Source: Klebsiella aerogenes KCTC 2190 (lineage in GTDB: Bacteria; Pseudomonadota; Gammaproteobacteria; Enterobacterales; Enterobacteriaceae). Taken from it: a DNA stretch of 64,000 nt. The stretch is taken from contig NC_015663.1 in the NCBI RefSeq assembly GCF_000215745.1, positions 2,666,001 to 2,730,000 of the forward strand. The letters run 5' to 3'. The notes below the pieces were generated by a model that was not told the origin of the DNA, ran no database searches, and was given only the letters and a program-made list of their open reading frames with translations. Below, piece after piece: positions 42,892 to 51,556 of the stretch (positions within the stretch are counted from its first letter, which is position 1; each line of letters opens with the position of its first letter). The position numbers were made by a program, and so were the translations under genes.

Positions 42892-44061
42892 ATGAAATTA
42901 CTTTCTGAACTTCACCTGCAAAATAATGCGCTAATGGGCATTTATAATGATAAATGCGTGCCTTCTTCATATCATGATATTTTTGAAGAGTATAAGGCCG
43001 TACGCGAAAATGTTTTGCTTGTTGATTATTCCCATATGTCAATTACCAGCGTGATGGGTGATGATGCATGGGCGCTAGTGAACTACATGGCTTCAGCAGA
43101 TGTATCAATTATCCGTGATGAGCAGGGTATTTATTCTCTAGTACTTAACGTTGATGGAACCATCCGCGGTGAAGTTTATATTCTTTGTGCTGAAGAAGGC
43201 TATTATATTTTGTCAGAGGATATGACTTCTAAGGAAATTATAAACATTCTAAATGAAGTTCTCCTTAAGGCCGAAGAGCTAGATATACAGGATATTCCAG
43301 AAATCAAATCGATGGACGGAGAAGATTGGGGGATTGTTATGCTGGAAGGCCCCTATGCCTGGGAAATAATGGCGGAAGCTTATGGTTTTGATATCATCGG
43401 TCTGCCTTATTACGAATATATGAATACCGATGATGGTTTAATGGTATTTCGCTGCGGTAAACATGGTGAGTTTGCATATCAATTAATCGGTTCTCAAGCA
43501 GTCCTGGTTACAATGTGGATGAGGCTACAAGAAATAGGATCAAAATATTTACTAAAAACGGGTGGTTTAGATTATCAAGGGCTGGTGAGGATTGAGAATC
43601 CAGGATGGGATGAAAGCCTTTATTCTAGTTACTCACGTAATCCAGTGGAATTGCAAATGCAGTGGGCGATTCAATACGATAAAGAGGATTTTATCGGTAA
43701 GAGCGCAGTCGAAGAGTTATCCCTTAAGAGTGCTGAACGTAAACTTGTTGGAATTATACCGGATGAAGGGTGTGGCCATATCGATTCTGATGACCTTGTG
43801 ATGGTAAATGGGCATCAGGTTGGTGTCATTGTTAACGCCGTATATTCTCCAGCGAAGCAAAACTGGATTGCGTTGGCACTTATTGATGAATGCTATGCGT
43901 TAGCGGATATTACTGGATTTAGTATTGTAACTACAAACGGAGAATTTGCTGCTAAAACGCAAAGTGTTCCATTTATTTATAATCGTAGTTTATTAATTAA
44001 CCCAACAACTCATAGCTATGTTGATGCTTCGAAGGCTAAGAGCGCGCTTGAAACGTATTAA
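42892..44061 (+). CDS. GcvT-like aminomethyltransferase (CylF-like)
   Basis: 389-residue protein of the glycine-cleavage T protein/YgfZ fold. N-terminal half: DYSHMSITSVMGDDAW, a variant of the family start, and SLVLNVDGTIRGEVYIL. In true GcvT this segment carries an Ile-Asp-Asp with the catalytic Asp; here it reads Arg-Gly-Glu, so the chemistry may differ. C-terminal half: GLDYQGLVRIE, DFIGKSAVEEL and the Gly-rich barrel end. No gcvH or gcvP is nearby, so glycine cleavage is unlikely. The streptococcal cyl locus has the same odd partner (CylF) beside its fatty-acid enzymes. Confidence 0.85.
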   Translation: MKLLSELHLQNNALMGIYNDKCVPSSYHDIFEEYKAVRENVLLVDYSHMSITSVMGDDAWALVNYMASADVSIIRDEQGIYSLVLNVDGTIRGEVYILCAEEGYYILSEDMTSKEIINILNEVLLKAEELDIQDIPEIKSMDGEDWGIVMLEGPYAWEIMAEAYGFDIIGLPYYEYMNTDDGLMVFRCGKHGEFAYQLIGSQAVLVTMWMRLQEIGSKYLLKTGGLDYQGLVRIENPGWDESLYSSYSRNPVELQMQWAIQYDKEDFIGKSAVEELSLKSAERKLVGIIPDEGCGHIDSDDLVMVNGHQVGVIVNAVYSPAKQNWIALALIDECYALADITGFSIVTTNGEFAAKTQSVPFIYNRSLLINPTTHSYVDASKAKSALETY

Positions 44062-44135
44062 TTGTTAGCCTCATTCATACTGTTTTTCCGTCAGTAACGG
44101 GATAATGATAAAAATTAAGGATATGTCAGGATATT

Positions 44136-46586
44136 ATGAAAACGAGCAGAAAAAGAGTAGTTATTACCGGTATGGGAATACTGTCGTCGCTGGCTGATAA
44201 TATTACAGACTTCAGACAAGCGCTGTTGGAGAAAAAAAATGGTATAACTGACAGTGCTCGTTTTTCTAAATGGTTTGAGAATGCCCGTGCGGCGGAAATG
44301 TTGCACGAAATTCATTGTCCTGAATTATCCGAAGAGATTGTCTCATCACTCGATAATGCCGCGCTTTGGGCGTATAAAGTCGGCAAGGAGGCACTAAATC
44401 AGGCGGACCTTTTCAGCAATCAACAGTGTCTGGAACAGATGGGTCTGATTGTTGGCGTGTCTTCGGCGGGGACTGAAGCATTTCTACCACTCTTTGAACA
44501 GCGTGTTGACGATTTCTCGTTACGTAAAGCTCTTTTCTCAGGCGGCTTTTCTTCATGTTGTTCCAGCGCTTCTACGCTTCTGGGTCTAAAGGGTGGAGTG
44601 GAACTCGTCGCAACGGCTTGTACGGCGAGTCCGAATGCTGTCGGCATGGCTTTTGATTATATCCAGAATGGCAAAAGCAAGGCGATGTTAGCGATAGGAA
44701 CGGAGCCTATCTATCTGCCTACCTTCGCTGGATTCTATGCCCTGAATGTTATGCATCCGCAATCATGCTCGCCATTTTCAGGGCAATCTGGGATGTCGAT
44801 TGGCGAAGGGGCCGGCGCCGTTGTACTGGAAGAGTACGAGCATGCGGTTGCTCGTGGCGCGACCATTTTTGGCGAAATTCTCTCTTATGCAACATCTTGC
44901 GATGCCTATCATGAAACCGGGCCTGACCCAAGAGCCAATGGCGCAGTGCAGGTTATGCAGAAAGCAATGGCGAATGCAGGGGTGCAACCTGAGCATATTG
45001 ATTACGTCAATGCGCATGGCACAGGCACTGAAGCCAATGATCAAATAGAGACTCTGGCGATGAAGAAAGTTTTCTCAGGGGCAGAAAATTTATTGATCAG
45101 CTCCACCAAGTCCTATTTTGGTCACAATATTGGCGCTGCCGGAATTGTTGAGCTGATTGCATGTTTGGTTACTCTGCCTGAGCAAAATGTTCTACCAACG
45201 TTGAATTTTTCACTGGCGCGCCCAAATTGCGATCTTGACTACGTTGCGAACGCATTCCGGGAAAAAGATATCAATATCTTTATGAAGAACAACTACGCAT
45301 TCGGCGGCAATAATTGCTGCATGATTGTGAGTACAAAACCTGGCTCTGTTCCTCTCACCTCCTATGACGCAAAACGTGTTGCCATTACAGGGATTGGCGC
45401 AGTATCGGCGATAGGCCACTCGATAAATGAAATCCTTCACTATATCCATGAAGCAGATAGCCCTGTAGAACTCAGCGGTGTCGTATTCCCTGATGATACA
45501 CTCGAGGAGGCGAATGCACTGTTGGATGTACTGGCAACAACCAATCAGCTTACAGAAATTTTCGGTCCTGAATATCAGAAAGAGACCTATCAACAGCCGG
45601 AGGATGAGAAGAATTTTAAAACTTACCAGGTAAAAGATCTGGAACCTCGTAAACATCTACGCCGATACGATCCGCGTAAAGCAACGCGCGGCGGGACTTT
45701 TGCTCTCATCGCACTCACTGAAACGTTGAATATGGCTAAACGTAAGATTAAACGCGATGGCAATGACCTGGGCATGGTGCTGGGAATGGCGCGAGGTCCA
45801 CAAGAGACAACCTATAAGTATTTGCAGAGTTTGAAACCTGACCCGAGAAAAGTACGTACTTCTGAATTTCCCGGTTCCCTGATGAACTCAATTACAACAT
45901 TCTGCGGGATTTCCGAGGGGATAAAAGGATATACGACAACGCTGGCGACAGGTGAAAACGCTGCGCTTGGCGCATTGACTTATGGTTATGAAATTGTTCG
46001 CCAGCAGCTCCAGCCGCAGGTGATTGTGGGCGGAGCCGATGAATATTTCCCTTCCATGTCTCTGTATATGGATGCTGTGACAAATAAAATTCATATGACC
46101 TCAGATGCTTCGGATTATCAGATATATGCTAAAGAGGCGAATGGATATGTTCCTGGCGAAGGTGCCTGTATGCTGTTATTAGAAGACCCACAGGCTGCGG
46201 TTTCTCGCGGAGCCGAGGTATTGGCCGAAATCGCCGGATATGGTAAGTCATGTAGTAATTCCTACTTTGATATCACTCAGGTTGAAGAAAAATCCGCAGC
46301 AATGTCTCTGGCCATTACTCGTGCGCTTGTTGATGCAGGTATTACATCGAAAGATATTGATTTGGTATGTGGTACCAGCAATGGCAGCGAAGTGAATTCT
46401 TTGATAGAAATGAATGCAATTTATATGTCGTTTAATTGCCATAATCCACGTGTCCCAGTAGTGAATTATAATGCTTTCTTTGGTTTTGTCGCTTCGGTTG
46501 CGGGTCTTTTAAACCTGTCAGTGATTCTTGATTGTATTAAAAAAACAATCAGTTCCTGCCATTCCCTATACACAAGCATTCGCTGA
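44136..46586 (+). CDS. Fused ketosynthase plus chain-length-factor-like protein, apparently frameshifted near its end
   Basis: 816-residue two-domain condensing enzyme. Domain 1 (about 1-405) keeps the full ketosynthase triad: Cys162 in VATACTASPN, His294 in NAHGTGTEAND, His330 with Lys325 in STKSYFGHNIGAAG. Domain 2 (from about 410, RVAITGIGAVSAIG) lacks the Cys (TLATGENAALG) and both His positions (VCGTSNGSE, NYNAFFGF), so it is CLF-like. The frame stops at 46586 before the usual KAS C-terminal strands. Removing one A from the A7 run at 46539-46545 restores a KAS-type tail (FADKRINFV to ATEGGNYYAIVIKG), ending at TAG 46693-46695, 4 bp before the next gene. The architecture recalls CylI-type KS-CLF proteins. 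Confidence 0.9.
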   Translation: MKTSRKRVVITGMGILSSLADNITDFRQALLEKKNGITDSARFSKWFENARAAEMLHEIHCPELSEEIVSSLDNAALWAYKVGKEALNQADLFSNQQCLEQMGLIVGVSSAGTEAFLPLFEQRVDDFSLRKALFSGGFSSCCSSASTLLGLKGGVELVATACTASPNAVGMAFDYIQNGKSKAMLAIGTEPIYLPTFAGFYALNVMHPQSCSPFSGQSGMSIGEGAGAVVLEEYEHAVARGATIFGEILSYATSCDAYHETGPDPRANGAVQVMQKAMANAGVQPEHIDYVNAHGTGTEANDQIETLAMKKVFSGAENLLISSTKSYFGHNIGAAGIVELIACLVTLPEQNVLPTLNFSLARPNCDLDYVANAFREKDINIFMKNNYAFGGNNCCMIVSTKPGSVPLTSYDAKRVAITGIGAVSAIGHSINEILHYIHEADSPVELSGVVFPDDTLEEANALLDVLATTNQLTEIFGPEYQKETYQQPEDEKNFKTYQVKDLEPRKHLRRYDPRKATRGGTFALIALTETLNMAKRKIKRDGNDLGMVLGMARGPQETTYKYLQSLKPDPRKVRTSEFPGSLMNSITTFCGISEGIKGYTTTLATGENAALGALTYGYEIVRQQLQPQVIVGGADEYFPSMSLYMDAVTNKIHMTSDASDYQIYAKEANGYVPGEGACMLLLEDPQAAVSRGAEVLAEIAGYGKSCSNSYFDITQVEEKSAAMSLAITRALVDAGITSKDIDLVCGTSNGSEVNSLIEMNAIYMSFNCHNPRVPVVNYNAFFGFVASVAGLLNLSVILDCIKKTISSCHSLYTSIR

Positions 46587-46699
46587 TAAAAGGATTAATT
46601 TTGTGCATAAGCCATTAAATCTAAATATCAAGTATGCTCTTTTAATTGGTGCTACCGAAGGTGGTAATTATTACGCAATTGTAATAAAAGGATAGCCCG

Positions 46700-47932
46700 G
46701 TGAACGAAAGAGCAATTATTTCTGGTTTCAGTGTTTGTTTGCCTTATGCAGAGAATAGTTCGCTGCTAATTGAAAGTTTAAAGCAGGGAAAATGCGTGAA
46801 CTTATCTCCATGGTTTGCATCAGATAACCAAGCTATAGAATGTGGGTTCTCTGGCAATATAAATATTGCAAAACTAAAGCAGAATAATGATAGCGCTCTT
46901 GACCATTTGTATAGACTTATCGATGAAGCCTTACTTCAGGCTGGTCTCAATGATGACTGCCTGAAAGGCGACAGGGTCAGAGTGTACATTACTGGGATCG
47001 GTCCTCGTGTCGATGTCATGGATTATAGAAATTTCTATAATTATAATGATATGGAGGATGTGTCGGTAACATCCTCAATTAAAAATCTGGCTGTGAAAAA
47101 TATGTCTCAGGATAGCTTTTCTTACAATCTGGCGAAGAAATATGAATTAAGTTACCTTCCGCCGAATATGAACTGCACAAGTAACTCGTCGCTAACAGCT
47201 ATCCATCTGGCCACCAGAGCAATTGAAAAAAATGGTATTGATCTTGCACTGATTATCAATATCTCAAAAATTAAATATCAAGATCTGGGGTTTCTTGCGA
47301 GCCAGGGAATGCTGGATAGTGAGATTGTTCAACCCTTTGGTGTGAATAGCAATGGTGTGCTTTTTGCTGAGGGTTATGGTGTTATGCTGCTGGAAAACCA
47401 ACGACATCGATTAGGGCGAGGGAAAAGTCCAGGAATAAGCATTTACTCGGCTTATAAACAAATTAATGCTGGTCGTAGTAATGATGCCTACTGGCAAAGT
47501 GCCAGCATTCTAAAATTAATAAATTCACTGCTGAATGATTCGGGTGTGCAAAAAGAAGAACTTTGTGCATTTATACCTCACGGTAATGGCACCTCATCAA
47601 GTGATAATGTTGAAGCAAAAGCTATCGCTATATTTACAAGTGAAATGACTCTTCCAGTACTGGCCTATAAGGGACAAATCGGTTATACCGCAACCGGTTC
47701 AGGATTGATAGATATAGTAATTGGTTATCACTCTTTGAAAAACGGTGAGTTAATTTTCCCTGTTGTTAATGATGACATCATAAATGATGTCTCGCGCCAT
47801 ATACCGACAGAGGGCAGGGTAAGCAGACATGACAAGAAACATTTATTAAAGACTGGGTTGGGTGTAGATGGTTCCGTCATTGCACTCTTAATGACTAATT
47901 TAAATACCAACACTGGCTACGAGGGAGAGTGA
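46700..47932 (+). CDS. Degenerate ketosynthase (second CLF-like protein)
   Basis: 410-residue thiolase-fold protein. GTG start at 46700 preceded by AAAGGATAG. KAS landmarks are recognisable but altered. The nucleophile region reads MNCTSNSSLTAIHLA, with the Cys two positions off the normal ACSSS site. HGNGTSSSDNVE keeps the first His. The second His region is YKGQIGYTATGSG, with Tyr in place of His. It is therefore probably a non-catalytic partner or a starter/priming-type enzyme. It directly follows the KS-CLF gene and precedes the unknown gene by 1 bp. Confidence 0.82.
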   Translation: MNERAIISGFSVCLPYAENSSLLIESLKQGKCVNLSPWFASDNQAIECGFSGNINIAKLKQNNDSALDHLYRLIDEALLQAGLNDDCLKGDRVRVYITGIGPRVDVMDYRNFYNYNDMEDVSVTSSIKNLAVKNMSQDSFSYNLAKKYELSYLPPNMNCTSNSSLTAIHLATRAIEKNGIDLALIINISKIKYQDLGFLASQGMLDSEIVQPFGVNSNGVLFAEGYGVMLLENQRHRLGRGKSPGISIYSAYKQINAGRSNDAYWQSASILKLINSLLNDSGVQKEELCAFIPHGNGTSSSDNVEAKAIAIFTSEMTLPVLAYKGQIGYTATGSGLIDIVIGYHSLKNGELIFPVVNDDIINDVSRHIPTEGRVSRHDKKHLLKTGLGVDGSVIALLMTNLNTNTGYEGE

Positions 47933-47933
47933 T

Positions 47934-48887
47934 ATGTATCTGTCATCATATTCTTTCCTTGAACCGGAAGAACCATTTTATTTATATTATCCAAGCTGGC
48001 TAAATGTTTGGGAATCACACTCCTACAATACAGCATTGAAGGCAACTGGAGCTAATGGTTGGAGGTTCAAACGCTTTGGAACAAGAAATGATGTATACAC
48101 GCGCGAGATTACAAGACGACCAGATCATATACCTTATATAAATGCTCTTGATAAGGTATCAGATGCCGCTTTACACAGCTTGTCAGCAAAAGAACGGATG
48201 TTATTACTTAAATCGCGAACCGCATTTATCTATATCGATTCATGGGGAGAGTCAGGCGTGTTTGAATACAATATCAGTAGCCTTAATTTATCCACTATTG
48301 ATACTTTACCAAAGAGTCTGATCAAAAAATTTTCCATCAATGATGTAACCTGCAAAATTCGCGGTGAAAATAGTTCACTCTTTCAGGCTATGGCAATGGC
48401 TCAAGATTATCTCGGCTGGGATGTTTTTGATTTTGTCGTTATCTGTGGTGGATACCGAGCTGTACCATTGTTAGCTTTCACTGCAGAAAGTATGAAACAA
48501 CGTAAAGAAAAAAAGAAATATCATCATATTCCTGGTGTGAATTTATCTATCGAACGGGTAGGTTGCTTTGTTTTTAGTAAAAGAGAAGGTGGTTTCAAAG
48601 TACACTGCAGCCCATACACATATGCTGATGTAAATGAAATTAGTCTGCCGGGTCATAAAAATATCAATGATATTGACTGCATTGCCTATGCCGGAGGTAT
48701 AAATAAATCCATAACAGCCTCTGAGAACGTGATAGATCTTATCGCTCGCTACGGTTGCAGCGGATGTGTGACACCGGCGTTAACTTGGCAATATATTAAC
48801 CAGTACGCATTACATAATGGTTGTATCAGAACCGTTATTCCGGGAGTAGCTAGCGGCTATGCCTACTTTGATACCTGGTACCAATAG
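47934..48887 (+). CDS. Unknown 317-residue protein of the lipid operon
   Basis: I do not recognise this protein with confidence. It has no signal peptide or membrane helix. A segment around residues 150-185 (AQDYLGWDVFDFVVICGGYR, then AVPLLAF) and the glycine-rich end (TVIPGVASGYAYFDTW) are faintly reminiscent of the thiolase/ketosynthase fold, but no catalytic Cys/His set is evident. Four Cys cluster around SGCVTP and upstream. It follows the degenerate ketosynthase by 1 bp, so it may partner it. It occupies the place where a chain-release or acyl-transfer enzyme might be expected, but that is a guess. Confidence 0.7.
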   Translation: MYLSSYSFLEPEEPFYLYYPSWLNVWESHSYNTALKATGANGWRFKRFGTRNDVYTREITRRPDHIPYINALDKVSDAALHSLSAKERMLLLKSRTAFIYIDSWGESGVFEYNISSLNLSTIDTLPKSLIKKFSINDVTCKIRGENSSLFQAMAMAQDYLGWDVFDFVVICGGYRAVPLLAFTAESMKQRKEKKKYHHIPGVNLSIERVGCFVFSKREGGFKVHCSPYTYADVNEISLPGHKNINDIDCIAYAGGINKSITASENVIDLIARYGCSGCVTPALTWQYINQYALHNGCIRTVIPGVASGYAYFDTWYQ

Positions 48888-48895
48888 GAGGGAAT

Positions 48896-49603
48896 ATGCG
48901 CAGCAATATAACAGAACTACCGGATATTTCGTTATCTGGAATATATAAGACCTATGGTTGTCTGGACAATATAACTTATGCTTTAAACAATATTAATCTG
49001 GACGTTGTGAAAGGCGAGTTTCTTGTATTGTGTGGGCCTTCCGGTAGCGGAAAGAGTACTTTGCTAAATATACTTTCTGGTATTGATATGCCAACTTCAG
49101 GCCATGTCTTCTTTCTGCATAAAAATCTCAATGTGTTGTCTGAAAAAAATCTTGCACACCTTCGCAGTCGACATCTAGGTTTCATTTTTCAATTTTTTAA
49201 TTTAATACCGGTGCTTAGTGTTTTTGATAATGTTTATTATCCCCTGACGCTGAATGGTCATTTTAATGCGAAAGAGGCCCGAGAGCGAACGCTGCATTTC
49301 CTCGATAGTGTTGGTTTATCCCACTTATTGGCTAGAAAACCTGGCCAGTTGTCAGGTGGTCAACAGCAAAGGGTCGCTATTGCAAGGGCACTAGCGCATA
49401 GCCCTGAAGTTATTGTTGCTGACGAACCTACCGGTAACTTGGATCTGGCTACCGGTGAATCGATTTTGGACCTCCTGGTTGAGATTAATCAGCGAACGAA
49501 AACAACTTTTATTATCTCAACCCATTCGACTCAACTTAAAGATCGCGCAAGACGGAGCGTGGAAATTAAGGATGGAGCAATAATTTATGATTCAGCGAAG
49601 TAA
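48896..49603 (+). CDS. ABC transporter ATP-binding protein (LolD/MacB type)
   Basis: 235-residue ATPase. Walker A GPSGSGKST, Q-loop in LGFIFQFFNLIPVL, signature LSGGQQQRVAIARAL, Walker B VIVADEPTGNLD and H-loop ISTHS are all intact. The spacing and the PTSGHVFF and NLIPVLSVFDNVYYPL segments place it in the LolD/MacB/FtsE group, which powers mechanotransmission rather than classical import. The partner permease is at 50238. Confidence 0.93.
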   Translation: MRSNITELPDISLSGIYKTYGCLDNITYALNNINLDVVKGEFLVLCGPSGSGKSTLLNILSGIDMPTSGHVFFLHKNLNVLSEKNLAHLRSRHLGFIFQFFNLIPVLSVFDNVYYPLTLNGHFNAKEARERTLHFLDSVGLSHLLARKPGQLSGGQQQRVAIARALAHSPEVIVADEPTGNLDLATGESILDLLVEINQRTKTTFIISTHSTQLKDRARRSVEIKDGAIIYDSAK

Positions 49604-50237
49604 TCTTTTTAAAATTCTCCTCCTGTGTCTGACCATGTTTACATTTGCAGTATTTGCTGAGATGGGATCAACTCCTGCGACCTCCCGTGTCTTACAGAAC
49701 GGATTTCCTGGTGAGCCAGAAGCTTTAGCATCTATCACTGCTGATTTATTTAAAGAATATGAACATACTAACAACGTCGGCGCGCTGATCTTTTACTCAT
49801 GGGGAATGTTGCGACAGGCTAACTATTATCAGAGCGTTAATGATCTAATTAACGCTTCTGAATACGCGAAGACTGGATTCTTTTATCTGGATGAATCAGT
49901 AGATGCTAATGAAGATAACATGCTAATTCGATATTTGCGTGCAAGAGTGGATGCCTGGCTTCCCGTGGAATTAGGTCGCTGCGTGATTACAATCGAAGAT
50001 ACTGATTTACTTCTTGAAAATAAAGAAAAATTTAGCGGTGAGGTTATTAATAATATAATTACAATGCGTTTGCGAGCACTGCATAATTGCCATCGCAAAC
50101 AGCAAGAAAAGCAACTCACTGAGCATCTTCGCAGAATCAATCAGCAGCGTGAAATTGATTTTGAAAGTAACCAGTCGCCGGTTTGGGAAATGGCTGAAGT
50201 CATGCAGGTTATCGTTCCTGTTATTAAGGGTGATTAA
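49587..50237 (+). CDS. Unknown periplasmic protein between ABC subunits
   Basis: 216 residues; not recognised. The N-terminus (NLFKILLLCLTMFTFAVFAE) looks like a signal peptide or anchor. The remainder is helical, with paired-helix, TPR-like character (ALIFYSWGMLRQANYY, INASEYAKTGFFYL), and two Cys (GRCVITIED, LHNCHRKQ) that could form a disulfide. It overlaps the ATPase gene by 17 bp and abuts the permease gene, so it is probably an accessory subunit of this exporter. Confidence 0.75.
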   Translation: MIQRSNLFKILLLCLTMFTFAVFAEMGSTPATSRVLQNGFPGEPEALASITADLFKEYEHTNNVGALIFYSWGMLRQANYYQSVNDLINASEYAKTGFFYLDESVDANEDNMLIRYLRARVDAWLPVELGRCVITIEDTDLLLENKEKFSGEVINNIITMRLRALHNCHRKQQEKQLTEHLRRINQQREIDFESNQSPVWEMAEVMQVIVPVIKGD

Positions 50238-51548
50238 ATGTCAAAGGATATGATATTTTTTAATTCTATTCTGGTTTTAATATTGATGTTTGTTATTTAT
50301 AATGTCATCTTTAATTTTGGCGATGCAAAATTCTCATTTTTGAACTTGCTACGACATCGGCGGAGAACAATATCTACTCTTTCTGCCATCATTTTAGGTG
50401 GTTGCGCAATATTTTTGTATGGTGGTTTTATCAACTACTCTTTTTGGATACTCAAAGAACAAACGATACGTACCAACATTGGTCATGTGCAAATTTATAA
50501 CAGGACCTATTTTGAAACCGCTAACAAAAATAAGAGCCTGATCTCTGATTATGCTACGTTAAAAAATAAAATTTTACATAACGCCGATTTTTCTAATGAG
50601 ATTTCAACAATAGCTGGCCAGCTTGAATTTACCGGAATAATTTCACACTACGAAAGTGAAACGTCAAATTATTTTTCAGCACAAGGCGTAGAACCTTTAC
50701 CAGCCCTGAAGTTAGGGGCATTTGATAAGATAGTTTTTGGTAGCGATTTATCTCGCGTAAAACACAATGAAGTTACTATTGGCAGTGGTCTGGCAAAAAC
50801 ACTAGATAGCCACTATGGTGACTGGCTTGATGTCATGGCGGTTAATATAGCCGGAGGGCAGGGGGCTATCTCTGTCAAACTACGCGGCGTCTTTGAATCA
50901 GGAATAAAGGATTATGACGATGTTGTTATAAAAATGCCTCTTGAGACTGCGCAGCGAATTATGGGGACTGATGGTGTTAGTAAGATAGTCATCTTGCTAA
51001 ACAACGATGATGTAACATCTTTTGTTAAGAAAATGAGAGAGTATATAGCAGACCAGCATTTGCCTCTGATCGTTAAGGACTGGAAGGAGAACTCTATTTT
51101 TTACCAGCAGGTGGAGGGCATGCTGTCGGGGATCTATTTTTTTATTAAACTTATTGTGGCGCTAATCGTGGTTTTCATGATCGGTAATTCAATGACGATG
51201 AATATTGTTGAACGAACCCGGGAAATTACTACACTTCGCGCAATTGGTTTACAATCAAGTCGTGTTACGCGTTTATTCTGGATGGAAGGCATATATATTG
51301 GTATCTTTGGCGCATTGGGGAGTCTTTTCTTTGGTTTCACTATTGCTGCCATAATTAATATTTCTGGTATTGCGATGCCACCTTCGCCGGGCCAATCAGT
51401 AGGCTACACCGCATTTATTAAAACAAATGATGTTGAATTGATCTGGGTAACCATGATATTACCAATTTTAACATCAGTCGTGGCTTCCATTATTCCCGCA
51501 TACCGTGCATCGCGCCTTAACATCACTGATGCATTCAAATTTTCATAG
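50238..51548 (+). CDS. ABC permease of LolC/E-MacB (FtsX-like) family
   Basis: 436-residue permease with a large periplasmic domain. A first hydrophobic segment (about 8-27) precedes the family's usual first helix (about 45-65, after FLNLLRHRRRTISTLSA), so there is one helix more than in typical LolE. The periplasmic domain spans about 70-295. Three C-terminal helices contain NIVERTREITTLRAIGLQ and IIPAYRASRLNITDAF, the hallmark ends of FtsX-like permeases. With the LolD-like ATPase and LolA-like protein it suggests extraction of a lipid-like product from the inner membrane. Confidence 0.9.
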   Translation: MSKDMIFFNSILVLILMFVIYNVIFNFGDAKFSFLNLLRHRRRTISTLSAIILGGCAIFLYGGFINYSFWILKEQTIRTNIGHVQIYNRTYFETANKNKSLISDYATLKNKILHNADFSNEISTIAGQLEFTGIISHYESETSNYFSAQGVEPLPALKLGAFDKIVFGSDLSRVKHNEVTIGSGLAKTLDSHYGDWLDVMAVNIAGGQGAISVKLRGVFESGIKDYDDVVIKMPLETAQRIMGTDGVSKIVILLNNDDVTSFVKKMREYIADQHLPLIVKDWKENSIFYQQVEGMLSGIYFFIKLIVALIVVFMIGNSMTMNIVERTREITTLRAIGLQSSRVTRLFWMEGIYIGIFGALGSLFFGFTIAAIINISGIAMPPSPGQSVGYTAFIKTNDVELIWVTMILPILTSVVASIIPAYRASRLNITDAFKFS

Positions 51549-51556
51549 AGGAAAGT

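Noticed and set aside
46539..46552. Programmed -1 ribosomal frameshift in the KS-CLF gene
   Set aside because: The continuing frame is +1 (or -2) relative to the annotated one, so the classical -1 slippery heptamer cannot produce it; a base error, mutation or transcriptional slippage fits better.
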